Shown one piece after another: positions 25,625 through 31,373 of a stretch of 31,373 nucleotides of DNA. The stretch is from Alistipes sp. (lineage in GTDB: Bacteria; Bacteroidota; Bacteroidia; Bacteroidales; Rikenellaceae). Positions within the stretch are counted from its first letter, which is position 1. Each line of letters opens with the position of its first letter. The stretch is from assembly GCA_020026435.1 (NCBI GenBank), contig JAHHQK010000025.1, positions 1 to 31,373 on the forward strand. Direction: 5' to 3'. The notes below the pieces were generated by a model that was not told the DNA's origin, ran no database searches, and saw nothing but the letters and a program-made list of their open reading frames with translations. Position numbers and translations under genes: made by a program.

Positions 25625-25629
25625 AGCCG

Positions 25630-26775
25630 ATGAAAAACTTTTTGAAATTCGGATTGGCGGCCGCAATGGCCCTGATCACTGCCTGCGGGCAGCAAACCGC
25701 CGGAGTGGACGATTACACGCTTCCGGTCTACACACCCTCCCATGCATCGGGCTTCGGGATCTCCGGCGCCGAGGGGATGCAGAGCACCTTGCTGAAGACG
25801 AAGAGTCCGTGGCAGGGCGCCGAGGACAGCGAAACGATGCTCTTCATCGCCCGCAACGGCGAAAAGGCCCCGGCCGGATTTACGGGTCAGGTCGTGGGAG
25901 CCGGAGCACGGCGTATCGTCTGCATGTCGTCGACCTATGTGGCGATGCTCGATGCGCTGGGACAAACGGACAGGATCGTCGGCGTTTCGGGCCGGGACTA
26001 TGTCACGAACGAGTATGTGACGACCCATGCCGGGACGGTGGCCGACGTCGGATTCGACGGGAATGTCGATTACGAGCTGCTGCTGGCCCAAAAGCCCGAT
26101 CTGGTCCTGTTGTTCGGCATCAGCGGCGCCAGCGGCATGGAGCCGAAGCTGCGGGAGATGGGGATCCCGTTCTGCTATGTCGGCGAATATCTCGAGGAGT
26201 CGCCGCTCGGCAAAGCCGAATGGCTGGTCGCCGTGTCGGAAATTACCGACAGCCGCGAAAAGGGCGAATCGGTTTTTGCGCCGATTCCCCGGAGATACGA
26301 TGCACTGAAGGAAAAAGTCGCAGCGGCGACTTCGGAAAACCCCAAAGTGATGATCAACGCCCCCTATGCCGGTTCGTGGTTCATGGCGTCGACCGAGAGC
26401 TACGTCGCCCGACTGATCGCCGACGCCGGAGGCGACTACATCTACACGAAGAACACCTCGAACCGTTCGCTGCCCATCGACCTGGAAGAGGCCTATATGC
26501 TGACCTCGGCGGCCGACGTGTGGCTCAACACGGGCAATGCCTCGTCGCTCGACGAACTGAAAGAGCTGTATCCCAAATTCGCCCGGACCCGGTGTGTGCA
26601 AAACGGAGCGGTCTACAACTGCAACAGACGGATGAACGCCGCCGGAGGCAACGACTACTGGGAATCGGGCGTCGTGCGGCCCGATGTCGTCCTGCACGAC
26701 CTGATCGCGATCCTGCACCCCGAGGTGCTGGACGAAAATGACCGGGAAACCTACTACTACCGGAGGCTTGAATAA
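25630..26775 (+). CDS. btuF: BtuF-like periplasmic corrinoid-binding lipoprotein (381 aa)
   Basis: An ABC-transporter substrate-binding protein. The signal peptide ends ITAC (Cys19), so it is a lipoprotein. A PF01497-type (BtuF/FhuD) fold spans about 95-350: ARRIVCMSSTYVAMLDALGQTDRIVGVS, VDYELLLAQKPDLVLLFG, and later NPKVMINAPYAGSWFMASTESYVARLIADAGGDY, ending with VVRPDVVLHDLIAILHP. It has about 75 residues before the domain, normal for Bacteroidetes members. It would carry cobamide from BtuB to BtuCD; corrinoid specificity is inferred from the neighbours (an iron-siderophore partner is the alternative). No btuC or btuD is visible. The gene ends exactly where the convergent cobO gene ends (0 bp between stops). 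Confidence 0.8.
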   Translation: MKNFLKFGLAAAMALITACGQQTAGVDDYTLPVYTPSHASGFGISGAEGMQSTLLKTKSPWQGAEDSETMLFIARNGEKAPAGFTGQVVGAGARRIVCMSSTYVAMLDALGQTDRIVGVSGRDYVTNEYVTTHAGTVADVGFDGNVDYELLLAQKPDLVLLFGISGASGMEPKLREMGIPFCYVGEYLEESPLGKAEWLVAVSEITDSREKGESVFAPIPRRYDALKEKVAAATSENPKVMINAPYAGSWFMASTESYVARLIADAGGDYIYTKNTSNRSLPIDLEEAYMLTSAADVWLNTGNASSLDELKELYPKFARTRCVQNGAVYNCNRRMNAAGGNDYWESGVVRPDVVLHDLIAILHPEVLDENDRETYYYRRLE

Positions 26776-27315
26776 TCAGCGGTCGATGCCGTCGCGCGAA
26801 AGAAGCCCCAGCCGGTAGTAGTGCTTCACCTCGCACATGTCGGTTACCAGGTCGGCCGCGTCGATCAGTCCCTGCGGCGCATAGCGTCCCGTGATGACCA
26901 CCTCGACAGCCGGATGGCGGTTGCGCAGCACATCCAGCACGACGGCGGTCGAAAGCAGCCCGAAATGCAGGGCGATGGTCAATTCGTCGAGGATCACCAC
27001 CGCGTATTCGCCGCTTCGGAGCAGCTCCGCGCAACGACTCCATCCCTTGTGTGCCGCCTCGGCATCGGCCGGCTCGGGATCTCTCCCGATGAAGCATCCG
27101 CGCCCCAGTTGTTCGATGCGGATGCGTCCGAATGCCGGATTCGTGCCGTCGAACAGCCCTTCGACCTTCGTTTCGTTGTACTTCATCGATTTGACGAACT
27201 GCCCGACATAGACGTCCTTCCCGCTGCACAGCGCCCGCAGGGCCAGGCCGAATGCCGCCGTGGTCTTGCCTTTGCCGTTGCCGGTGTAAACGTGTAGATA
27301 GCCTTTGGTCTCCAT
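26776..27315 (-). CDS. cobO: Corrinoid adenosyltransferase CobO/BtuR (179 aa)
   Basis: ATP:cob(I)alamin adenosyltransferase of the CobA/CobO/BtuR family, which puts the 5'-deoxyadenosyl group on cobalt to make coenzyme B12. The P-loop is TGNGKGKTT at residues 11-19. The family-typical VVILDELTIALHFGLL (Walker B-like DE) and VVITGRYAPQGLIDAADLVTDMCEVKH segments follow. Length is normal. It is the second gene of a two-gene leftward unit, starting two bases after the stop of the small unknown gene (27318-27683), so the two are almost certainly co-translated. Its end abuts the convergent btuF-like gene with no spacer. Confidence 0.93.
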   Translation of the reverse strand: METKGYLHVYTGNGKGKTTAAFGLALRALCSGKDVYVGQFVKSMKYNETKVEGLFDGTNPAFGRIRIEQLGRGCFIGRDPEPADAEAAHKGWSRCAELLRSGEYAVVILDELTIALHFGLLSTAVVLDVLRNRHPAVEVVITGRYAPQGLIDAADLVTDMCEVKHYYRLGLLSRDGIDR

Positions 27316-27317
27316 TG

Positions 27318-27683
27318 CTAAAAATTGATTTGATTTCCCTCGGCGAACAGCGAATCGAGGAGCTGGTAAAGTTCCGCCAGCAGTTCTCCGGCATCCAGAT
27401 CGCCGTTCAGGGTAAAGAATTTCCCCTGCGGGGTGCAGTAGTGCACGGTGCTGACGGCCGCGCAGGAGTCGGCTCCGCAGATGATGACCGCATCGACATC
27501 CTCCTCGTGGCGCAGCATGGCGTTGTAGAAAGCCAGCAGGTAGCGCGGGGCGTTTATCGACGGGACAAGTACGATCGTTCCCGACGCATCGAATTTGTCC
27601 GGAGAATTCACCACTTTCAATCCGTAGCGTTCGGCAATCCGTTCGGCGACATCCGCCGTAACTCCGTATAAAACGATATTCAT
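27318..27683 (-). CDS. Small unknown protein coupled to cobO (121 aa)
   Basis: I do not recognise this family. The 121-residue protein has no signal peptide or membrane segment. It starts MNIVLYGVTADVAERIAERYG, then a hydrophobic strand TIVLVPSINAP and a helix, then DVDAVIICGADSCAAVSTVHYC with Cys69, Cys74, His81 and Cys83, and ends in an acidic helix. The strand-helix pattern suggests a small alpha/beta fold, and the Cys/His cluster could bind metal or a thiol ligand, which is speculation. It precedes cobO by two bases and lies between the two B12-riboswitch genes. A role in corrinoid handling (for example cobalt reduction or delivery to CobO) is a reasonable guess only. Confidence 0.75.
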   Translation of the reverse strand: MNIVLYGVTADVAERIAERYGLKVVNSPDKFDASGTIVLVPSINAPRYLLAFYNAMLRHEEDVDAVIICGADSCAAVSTVHYCTPQGKFFTLNGDLDAGELLAELYQLLDSLFAEGNQINF

Positions 27684-27695
27684 AATTTTAAAATT

Positions 27696-27777
27696 AAAAA
27701 AAGACGCGGCCGACTACTAATCTCGATGCAATGACAGTTATGGCAGTAACAAATCCTTGTTTTGCCGCGTCTTTTTT
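27696..27777 (-). terminator. Long-loop inverted repeat after transporter copy 1
   Basis: A 14-bp perfect repeat (AAAAAAGACGCGGC at 27697-27710, complement at 27764-27777) flanks 53 bases. Read leftward, the stem ends in a run of seven T, so it can end transcripts of the transporter gene, whose stop codon is at 27781. The promoter of the small gene/cobO unit must lie within or next to the loop; I could not assign it. Confidence 0.55.
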
Positions 27778-28928
27778 GGTTTATCCGAAAATCAGAATCA
27801 AGAGTTGGGCCGCCAGCACCCGCAGGAACATCGCCAGCGGATAGACCGTGGCATATCCCACCGACGGGGCATCGGTCGCGGTCTGCTCGGCCGAATAGGC
27901 CAGGGCGGGCGGATTGGTCGACGCTCCCGAAAGCACGCCGATCAGCGTGTAATAGTTGAGTTTGTAGTAAAAACGCCCGAAAAGTCCGGCCAGCAGAAGC
28001 GGTATGATCGTAATGGCCGCTCCGTAGGCGATCCAGACATATCCGCCCGCCAGGAGCGTCGGTACAAACTCCTCGCCGGCACCCAGCCCGACTCCCGCCA
28101 GGAAGAACGAGATACCCACCTCGCGCAGCATCAGATTGGCCGACATGGTTGTGTAGGTGACCAGCTTGTAGCGGGGCCCGTAGCGGCCGATGAGGATGGC
28201 CACGATCAGCGGCCCGCCGGCAAGTCCCAGCTTGACGGGCTGGGGAACGCCCGGAATCCAGAACGAAATGCTTCCCAGCAGAACACCCAGCGCGATGCCG
28301 ATGAAGATGGGGATCAGGTTGGGGTGGTTGAGCCGCTTGAGCGAGTTGCCGAAAAGCCGCTCGGCATGCGCCACCGACAATTCAGGGCCCACGACCGTCA
28401 CCCGGTCGCCGATTTGGAGCTGCAGGTTCCCGGAGGCAACCAGATCGATGCCCGAACGGTTGATGCGCGTGATCGTCACGCCGCAGGTCGAGCGCACCCG
28501 CAGTTCGGCGAGGGTCTTGCCGTTGAGTTCGGGCTTGGTGATCAGGATGCGCCGCGAAATCATCGTTTTGTCCAGAACCATCGGCTCGGAGTCGACCTCC
28601 CGGCCGAGCAGGGCCACCAGCGCCTCGACATCTTTGGGCGCCGCCACGAGCAAAATCCGGTCACCGCCGTGGAGCAGCGTCGCAGCGTCGGCCAGTTCGG
28701 GCGTTTTGCCCGGGTGGCAGATGCGCGAAACCACGAAATCGCGCAGGGCCAGACGCCGAACTGCGGCAATGCTTTTCCCCTCGACGGCCGGATTGCTGAT
28801 CTCGACCGAGAGACAGCGGGTCGTCAGGTCCTTCAGGGCATCCGTCCCCAGTCCGGCGGCCTCTTCCTCCCGGTGCACGTCGATGCGCAGCAGGTAGCGC
28901 AGCGACAGCAGGGTCAGAATGGCGCCCA
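27756..28928 (-). repeat. Direct repeat, copy 1 (pairs with 30201-31373)
   Basis: This stretch matches 30201-31373 at a fixed offset of 2445 bp, with identity starting at CTTGTTTTGCC. By eye there are about 21 differences in 27781-28272, none in roughly 28274-28856, and three after that to the window end. The repeat carries the 3' part of the AspT/YidE-like transporter gene and continues beyond the window. Confidence 0.95.
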
Positions 28929-29463
28929 CGACTCCCAGCGGGTAGGCCACGGCATAACCCGTGGCAATATCCGGAGCATCGGCCCCGGCATGCAGGTCGC
29001 TGAATGCCTGCTGTGCGGCGCCCAGCCCGGGCGTATTGGTCACGGCACCCGACATCACGCCGACCATCGTTGTCATGGGTAATCCCGTCGCGTAATAGAG
29101 TAGCACCGTCGTGACGACACCCAGCACAACCACCAGCACCGCCAGTTTGTTCAGCGTGATGCCGCCCTTGCGGAATGAGGAGAAAAACCCGGGTCCGACC
29201 TGCAGGCCGATCGAATAGACGAAGAGAATCAGGCCGAACTCCTTGAGGAAGTGCATCAGGTGTTCGTCGATGTTCATCCCGAAATAGCTGAAGGCGATGC
29301 CGACGAACAGGATGCCCGTCACCCCCAGCGACACGCCGGAGATCTTCACCTTGCCCAATATGACACCGAAGGCGATGACCAGCGCCAGTATCACCACCGA
29401 GTGGGCGACGCCGCCGCCCCACAGCGAGTCGGAGCCAAATAGCAATCGTTCGATTAGTTCCAT
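27781..29463 (-). CDS. AspT/YidE-family transporter under a B12 riboswitch, copy 1 (560 aa)
   Basis: A membrane transporter of the aspartate:alanine exchanger (AspT/YidE/YbjL) superfamily. Two homologous membrane halves (about 10-195 and 380-558) carry paired signature loops SGAVTNTPGLGAAQQ and SGASTNPPALAYS. Between them lie two TrkA-C (RCK_C) domains, about 205-290 and 290-375 (for example LADAATLLHGGDRILLVAAP and LQLQIGDRVTVVGPE), which usually sense ligands. Length is normal. Substrates of YidE-type members are mostly unknown. The gene is preceded by a complete cobalamin riboswitch and terminator (29495-29791), so it belongs to the B12 regulon. A link to corrinoid, cobalt or a B12-dependent metabolite is inferred. 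A near-identical second copy lies just upstream (30226 onward). Confidence 0.9.
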   Translation of the reverse strand: MELIERLLFGSDSLWGGGVAHSVVILALVIAFGVILGKVKISGVSLGVTGILFVGIAFSYFGMNIDEHLMHFLKEFGLILFVYSIGLQVGPGFFSSFRKGGITLNKLAVLVVVLGVVTTVLLYYATGLPMTTMVGVMSGAVTNTPGLGAAQQAFSDLHAGADAPDIATGYAVAYPLGVVGAILTLLSLRYLLRIDVHREEEAAGLGTDALKDLTTRCLSVEISNPAVEGKSIAAVRRLALRDFVVSRICHPGKTPELADAATLLHGGDRILLVAAPKDVEALVALLGREVDSEPMVLDKTMISRRILITKPELNGKTLAELRVRSTCGVTITRINRSGIDLVASGNLQLQIGDRVTVVGPELSVAHAERLFGNSLKRLNHPNLIPIFIGIALGVLLGSISFWIPGVPQPVKLGLAGGPLIVAILIGRYGPRYKLVTYTTMSANLMLREVGISFFLAGVGLGAGEEFVPTLLAGGYVWIAYGAAITIIPLLLAGLFGRFYYKLNYYTLIGVLSGASTNPPALAYSAEQTATDAPSVGYATVYPLAMFLRVLAAQLLILIFG

Positions 29464-29494
29464 ACCGAATCCCTTTTATGCCGACATCCGCCCG

Positions 29495-29527
29495 CGAAAC
29501 AAAACCTGCATACCGAAAACGGCAGGT
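29495..29527 (-). terminator. Riboswitch 2 terminator
   Basis: Read leftward, ACCTGC (29522-29527) pairs with GCAGGT (29504-29509) around a CCG-TTTT-CGG core, followed by TTTTGTTT. It lies between riboswitch 2 and the transporter ATG (29463), 32 bp before the start. The octamer GACCTGCC of the B12 box recurs in the 5' arm, so the 3' arm could pair with either, suggesting a switching mechanism. Confidence 0.65.
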
Positions 29528-29620
29528 CAATCCCGCGACAGCGTCGGGTTCAAAAAACATATAAAGCAATACACAACCGATATCGAATGCCCATCCCTCG
29601 GGGTCCTTCGACGTCGAATC

Positions 29621-29791
29621 GACTTGGCAGGTCTTCTGACTTGCTCCTGTTCCGAAGCCTTCCCGATCCTTGCGGACCAGTGGCGAGATGTTCGAAACTT
29701 TCGCGGAGTTTCACAGCAGCGGGACTGTCCGGGATTTGCACCCGATTCCCTTTTCATCTCCCTTTTCGTGCGAAAAGCGGAGAACCAAATC
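29621..29791 (-). ncRNA. Cobalamin riboswitch 2 (upstream of the transporter)
   Basis: On the leftward strand all the family landmarks are present: AAAGGGAATCGGGTGCAAAT, the GCTGCTGTGA block, GCCACTGG (complement at 29677-29684), a GGGAAGGC arm, and the B12 box AAGTCAGAAGACCTGCC (complement at 29626-29642). The ends close as a 7-bp P1 stem, GATTTGG (29785-29791) with CCAAGTC (29621-29627), one G-U. It lies 158 bp upstream of the AspT/YidE-family gene on the same strand, with no other gene between, so it must control that transporter. Confidence 0.95.
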
Positions 29792-29796
29792 TGGGA

Positions 29797-29804
29797 CAAA
29801 TATA
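29797..29804 (-). promoter_or_regulatory. -7 promoter box for riboswitch 2
   Basis: The leftward strand reads TATATTTG, matching the Bacteroidetes -7 consensus, placing the start of transcription at about 29790, at the P1 stem of the riboswitch. No good -33 element is seen. Confidence 0.6.
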
Positions 29805-29809
29805 AAGTT

Positions 29810-30225
29810 TAATCCCGAATAATAGCATCGGAAAACGAATTATTTTCAGAAAACGGCCTTGCAGGCCTTTAAAACGCCTATTCGGGATCTGCGAATTTCC
29901 CCGTCTGTCCTGCCGCCGTCCGGCCCGGCGCAGTCACGCGGGCTGTCTCTCTCCTCTCCGAACCACAGCCAGTTCCGGCCCGATTCCTCTTTTTGCCCGA
30001 CGACGGGGGAGCCGCCCGAAGACCAGACAGCCCGGAATGGATCCGGGCTGTTTTCCGATCTGTCACAAAAAAAACGGGCGCAGGGTAGATCCCTGCACCC
30101 GAATGGCACTCTCCCCGCTCAGAGAGCAAATTTTGCAGCGGTGAAGCCCTCCCCATGAGTTACCGAAGAGAGAGCTCCAGAAATTGGGCGAATGATTTGT
30201 CTTGTTTTGCCGCGTCTTTTTTGGT
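29810..30225. other. Non-coding gap between the two transporter copies
   Basis: About 415 bp with no convincing gene. It holds a 9-bp hairpin with a loop of five (30028-30036 with 30042-30050, core CAGCCCGGA) that has a TTTT tail on the + strand, and the strong leftward terminator at 30067-30100. Around 30101-30180 are further short self-complementary stretches of unknown role. Confidence 0.5.
30067..30100 (-). terminator. Strong intrinsic terminator after transporter copy 2
   Basis: Read leftward, GGGTGCAGGG (30091-30100) pairs with CCCTGCGCCC (30076-30085), one G-U, 5-base loop, and after one base a T8 run follows (30067-30074). It ends transcripts of copy 2, so copy 1 depends on its own promoter and riboswitch. 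Confidence 0.88.
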
Positions 30226-31373
30226 TTATCCGAAAATCAGAATCAAGAGTTGGGCCGCCAGCACCCGCAGGAACATCGACAGCGGATAGACCATGGCATA
30301 TCCCACCGACGGGGCGTCGGTTGCGGTCTGCTCGGTCGAATAGGCCAGGGCGGGAGGATTGGTCGATGCTCCCGAAAGTACGCCGATCAGCGTGTAATAG
30401 TTGAGTTTGTAGTAAAAGCGCCCGAAAAATCCGGCCAGCAGAAGCGGTATGATCGTAATGGCCGCGCCGTAGGCGATCCAGACATATCCGCCCGCCAGGA
30501 GCGTCGGCACGAACTCCTCGCCGGCACCCAGCCCGACTCCCGCCAGGAAGAGCGAGATACCCACCTCGCGCAGCATCAGGTTGGCCGACATGGTCGTGTA
30601 GGTGACCAGCTTGTAGCGAGGCCCGTAGCGGCCGATGAGGATGGCCACGATCAGCGGTCCGCCGGCAAGTCCCAGCTTGACGGGCTGGGGGATGCCCGGA
30701 ATCCAGAACGAAATGCTGCCCAGCAGAACACCCAGCGCGATGCCGATGAAGATGGGGATCAGGTTGGGGTGGTTGAGCCGCTTGAGCGAGTTGCCGAAAA
30801 GCCGCTCGGCATGCGCCACCGACAATTCAGGGCCCACGACCGTCACCCGGTCGCCGATTTGGAGCTGCAGGTTCCCGGAGGCAACCAGATCGATGCCCGA
30901 ACGGTTGATGCGCGTGATCGTCACGCCGCAGGTCGAGCGCACCCGCAGTTCGGCGAGGGTCTTGCCGTTGAGTTCGGGCTTGGTGATCAGGATGCGCCGC
31001 GAAATCATCGTTTTGTCCAGAACCATCGGCTCGGAGTCGACCTCCCGGCCGAGCAGGGCCACCAGCGCCTCGACATCTTTGGGCGCCGCCACGAGCAAAA
31101 TCCGGTCACCGCCGTGGAGCAGCGTCGCAGCGTCGGCCAGTTCGGGCGTTTTGCCCGGGTGGCAGATGCGCGAAACCACGAAATCGCGCAGGGCCAGACG
31201 CCGAACTGCGGCAATGCTTTTCCCCTCGACGGCCGGATTGCTGATCTCGACCGAGAGACAGCGGGTCGTCAGGTCCTTCAGGGCATCCGTCCCCAGTCCG
31301 GCAGCCTCTTCCTCCCGGTGCACGTCGATACGCAGCAGGTAGCGCAGTGACAGCAGGGTCAGAATGGCGCCCA
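30201..31373 (-). repeat. Direct repeat, copy 2 (pairs with 27756-28928)
   Basis: Second copy of the repeat described at 27756-28928, in the same orientation. The left breakpoint is at CTTGTTTTGCC; sequence before it (ATTTGT) differs from copy 1. It keeps the right arm of the long inverted repeat found after copy 1 but lacks the left arm. Confidence 0.95.
30226..31373 (-). CDS. AspT/YidE-family transporter, copy 2, C-terminal 381 aa (runs off window)
   Basis: The same transporter as copy 1, open to the window edge and lacking about the first 179 residues. Both TrkA-C domains and the second membrane half with SGASTNPPALAYS are present. Over the shared 381 residues I count six differences, all in the last 180 (for example AYSAEQ versus AYSTEQ, GYATVYPLA versus GYAMVYPLS, and GISFFL versus GISLFL). 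No stop or frameshift is seen, so it appears intact as far as visible. The changes are conservative and lie in the membrane half rather than the TrkA-C domains. Whether it also follows a cobalamin riboswitch cannot be seen. Confidence 0.9.
   Translation of the reverse strand, partial: GAILTLLSLRYLLRIDVHREEEAAGLGTDALKDLTTRCLSVEISNPAVEGKSIAAVRRLALRDFVVSRICHPGKTPELADAATLLHGGDRILLVAAPKDVEALVALLGREVDSEPMVLDKTMISRRILITKPELNGKTLAELRVRSTCGVTITRINRSGIDLVASGNLQLQIGDRVTVVGPELSVAHAERLFGNSLKRLNHPNLIPIFIGIALGVLLGSISFWIPGIPQPVKLGLAGGPLIVAILIGRYGPRYKLVTYTTMSANLMLREVGISLFLAGVGLGAGEEFVPTLLAGGYVWIAYGAAITIIPLLLAGFFGRFYYKLNYYTLIGVLSGASTNPPALAYSTEQTATDAPSVGYAMVYPLSMFLRVLAAQLLILIFG

Noticed and set aside
27757..29082. 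441-codon + strand frame and its twin at 30202-31350
   Set aside because: It is the antisense of the AspT/YidE-like transporter, and its repetition reflects only the duplication.
30101..30200. Possible tRNA or att site between the transporter copies
   Set aside because: No cloverleaf or T-loop consensus could be drawn; only short local stems.
1..31373. CRISPR array, rRNA or tRNA genes, complete insertion sequence
   Set aside because: None seen on reading both strands; only two short transposase relics were found.

Overview
The window looks like a chromosome segment from a gut Bacteroidales bacterium. It is fairly GC-rich and would fit Alistipes/Rikenellaceae, but that genus call is only an impression. 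The evidence for the phylum is the SusC/SusD pair, a FecI/FecR-type sigma/anti-sigma pair, HmuY and BtuG-type lipoproteins, acidic residues just after several lipobox cysteines (surface lipoprotein export signals), promoters matching the Bacteroidetes -7 box TAnnTTTG, and few Shine-Dalgarno sequences.

Layout. (1) 1-540: the start of a leftward S41-family peptidase, preceded by a headless gene fragment and a small decayed transposase remnant. (2) 680-7850: a leftward haem/iron acquisition operon of lipoprotein, HmuR-type TonB receptor, HmuY-type haem lipoprotein, two tandem paralogous membrane proteins and a PepSY membrane protein. Four of its gene junctions are overlapping or nearly so. (3) 7850-8743: no convincing gene apart from one possible broken peptide gene. 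(4) 8744-17984: a leftward polysaccharide/glycoprotein utilisation locus of ECF sigma factor, FecR-like anti-sigma, SusC with an STN signalling domain, SusD, GH18 glycosidase with an intact catalytic motif, and a DUF1735/LamG surface lipoprotein, closed by a strong terminator. (5) 18390-31373: a cobalamin (B12) regulon.

The B12 region has two cobalamin riboswitches. The first (+ strand, 18428-18617) has a good promoter before it and a terminator after it. It leads into a DUF4465 (BtuH-like) lipoprotein, BtuB, BtuG and a PKD-repeat surface lipoprotein, followed by a BtuF-like binding protein behind its own structured intergenic region. Converging on these is a two-gene unit of a small unknown protein and the corrinoid adenosyltransferase CobO. 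The second riboswitch (- strand, 29621-29791) sits with its own promoter box and terminator just upstream of an AspT/YidE-family membrane transporter. A near-identical second copy of that transporter begins 2445 bp further on and runs off the window.

The main lead for something undescribed is this B12-riboswitch-controlled, tandemly duplicated AspT/YidE transporter. It may move a corrinoid, cobalt or a metabolite that must be balanced with B12 supply. The cysteine-containing small protein paired with CobO, and the duplicated four-histidine membrane proteins in the haem operon, come next. All functional assignments rest on sequence features and family memory; no searches were run.
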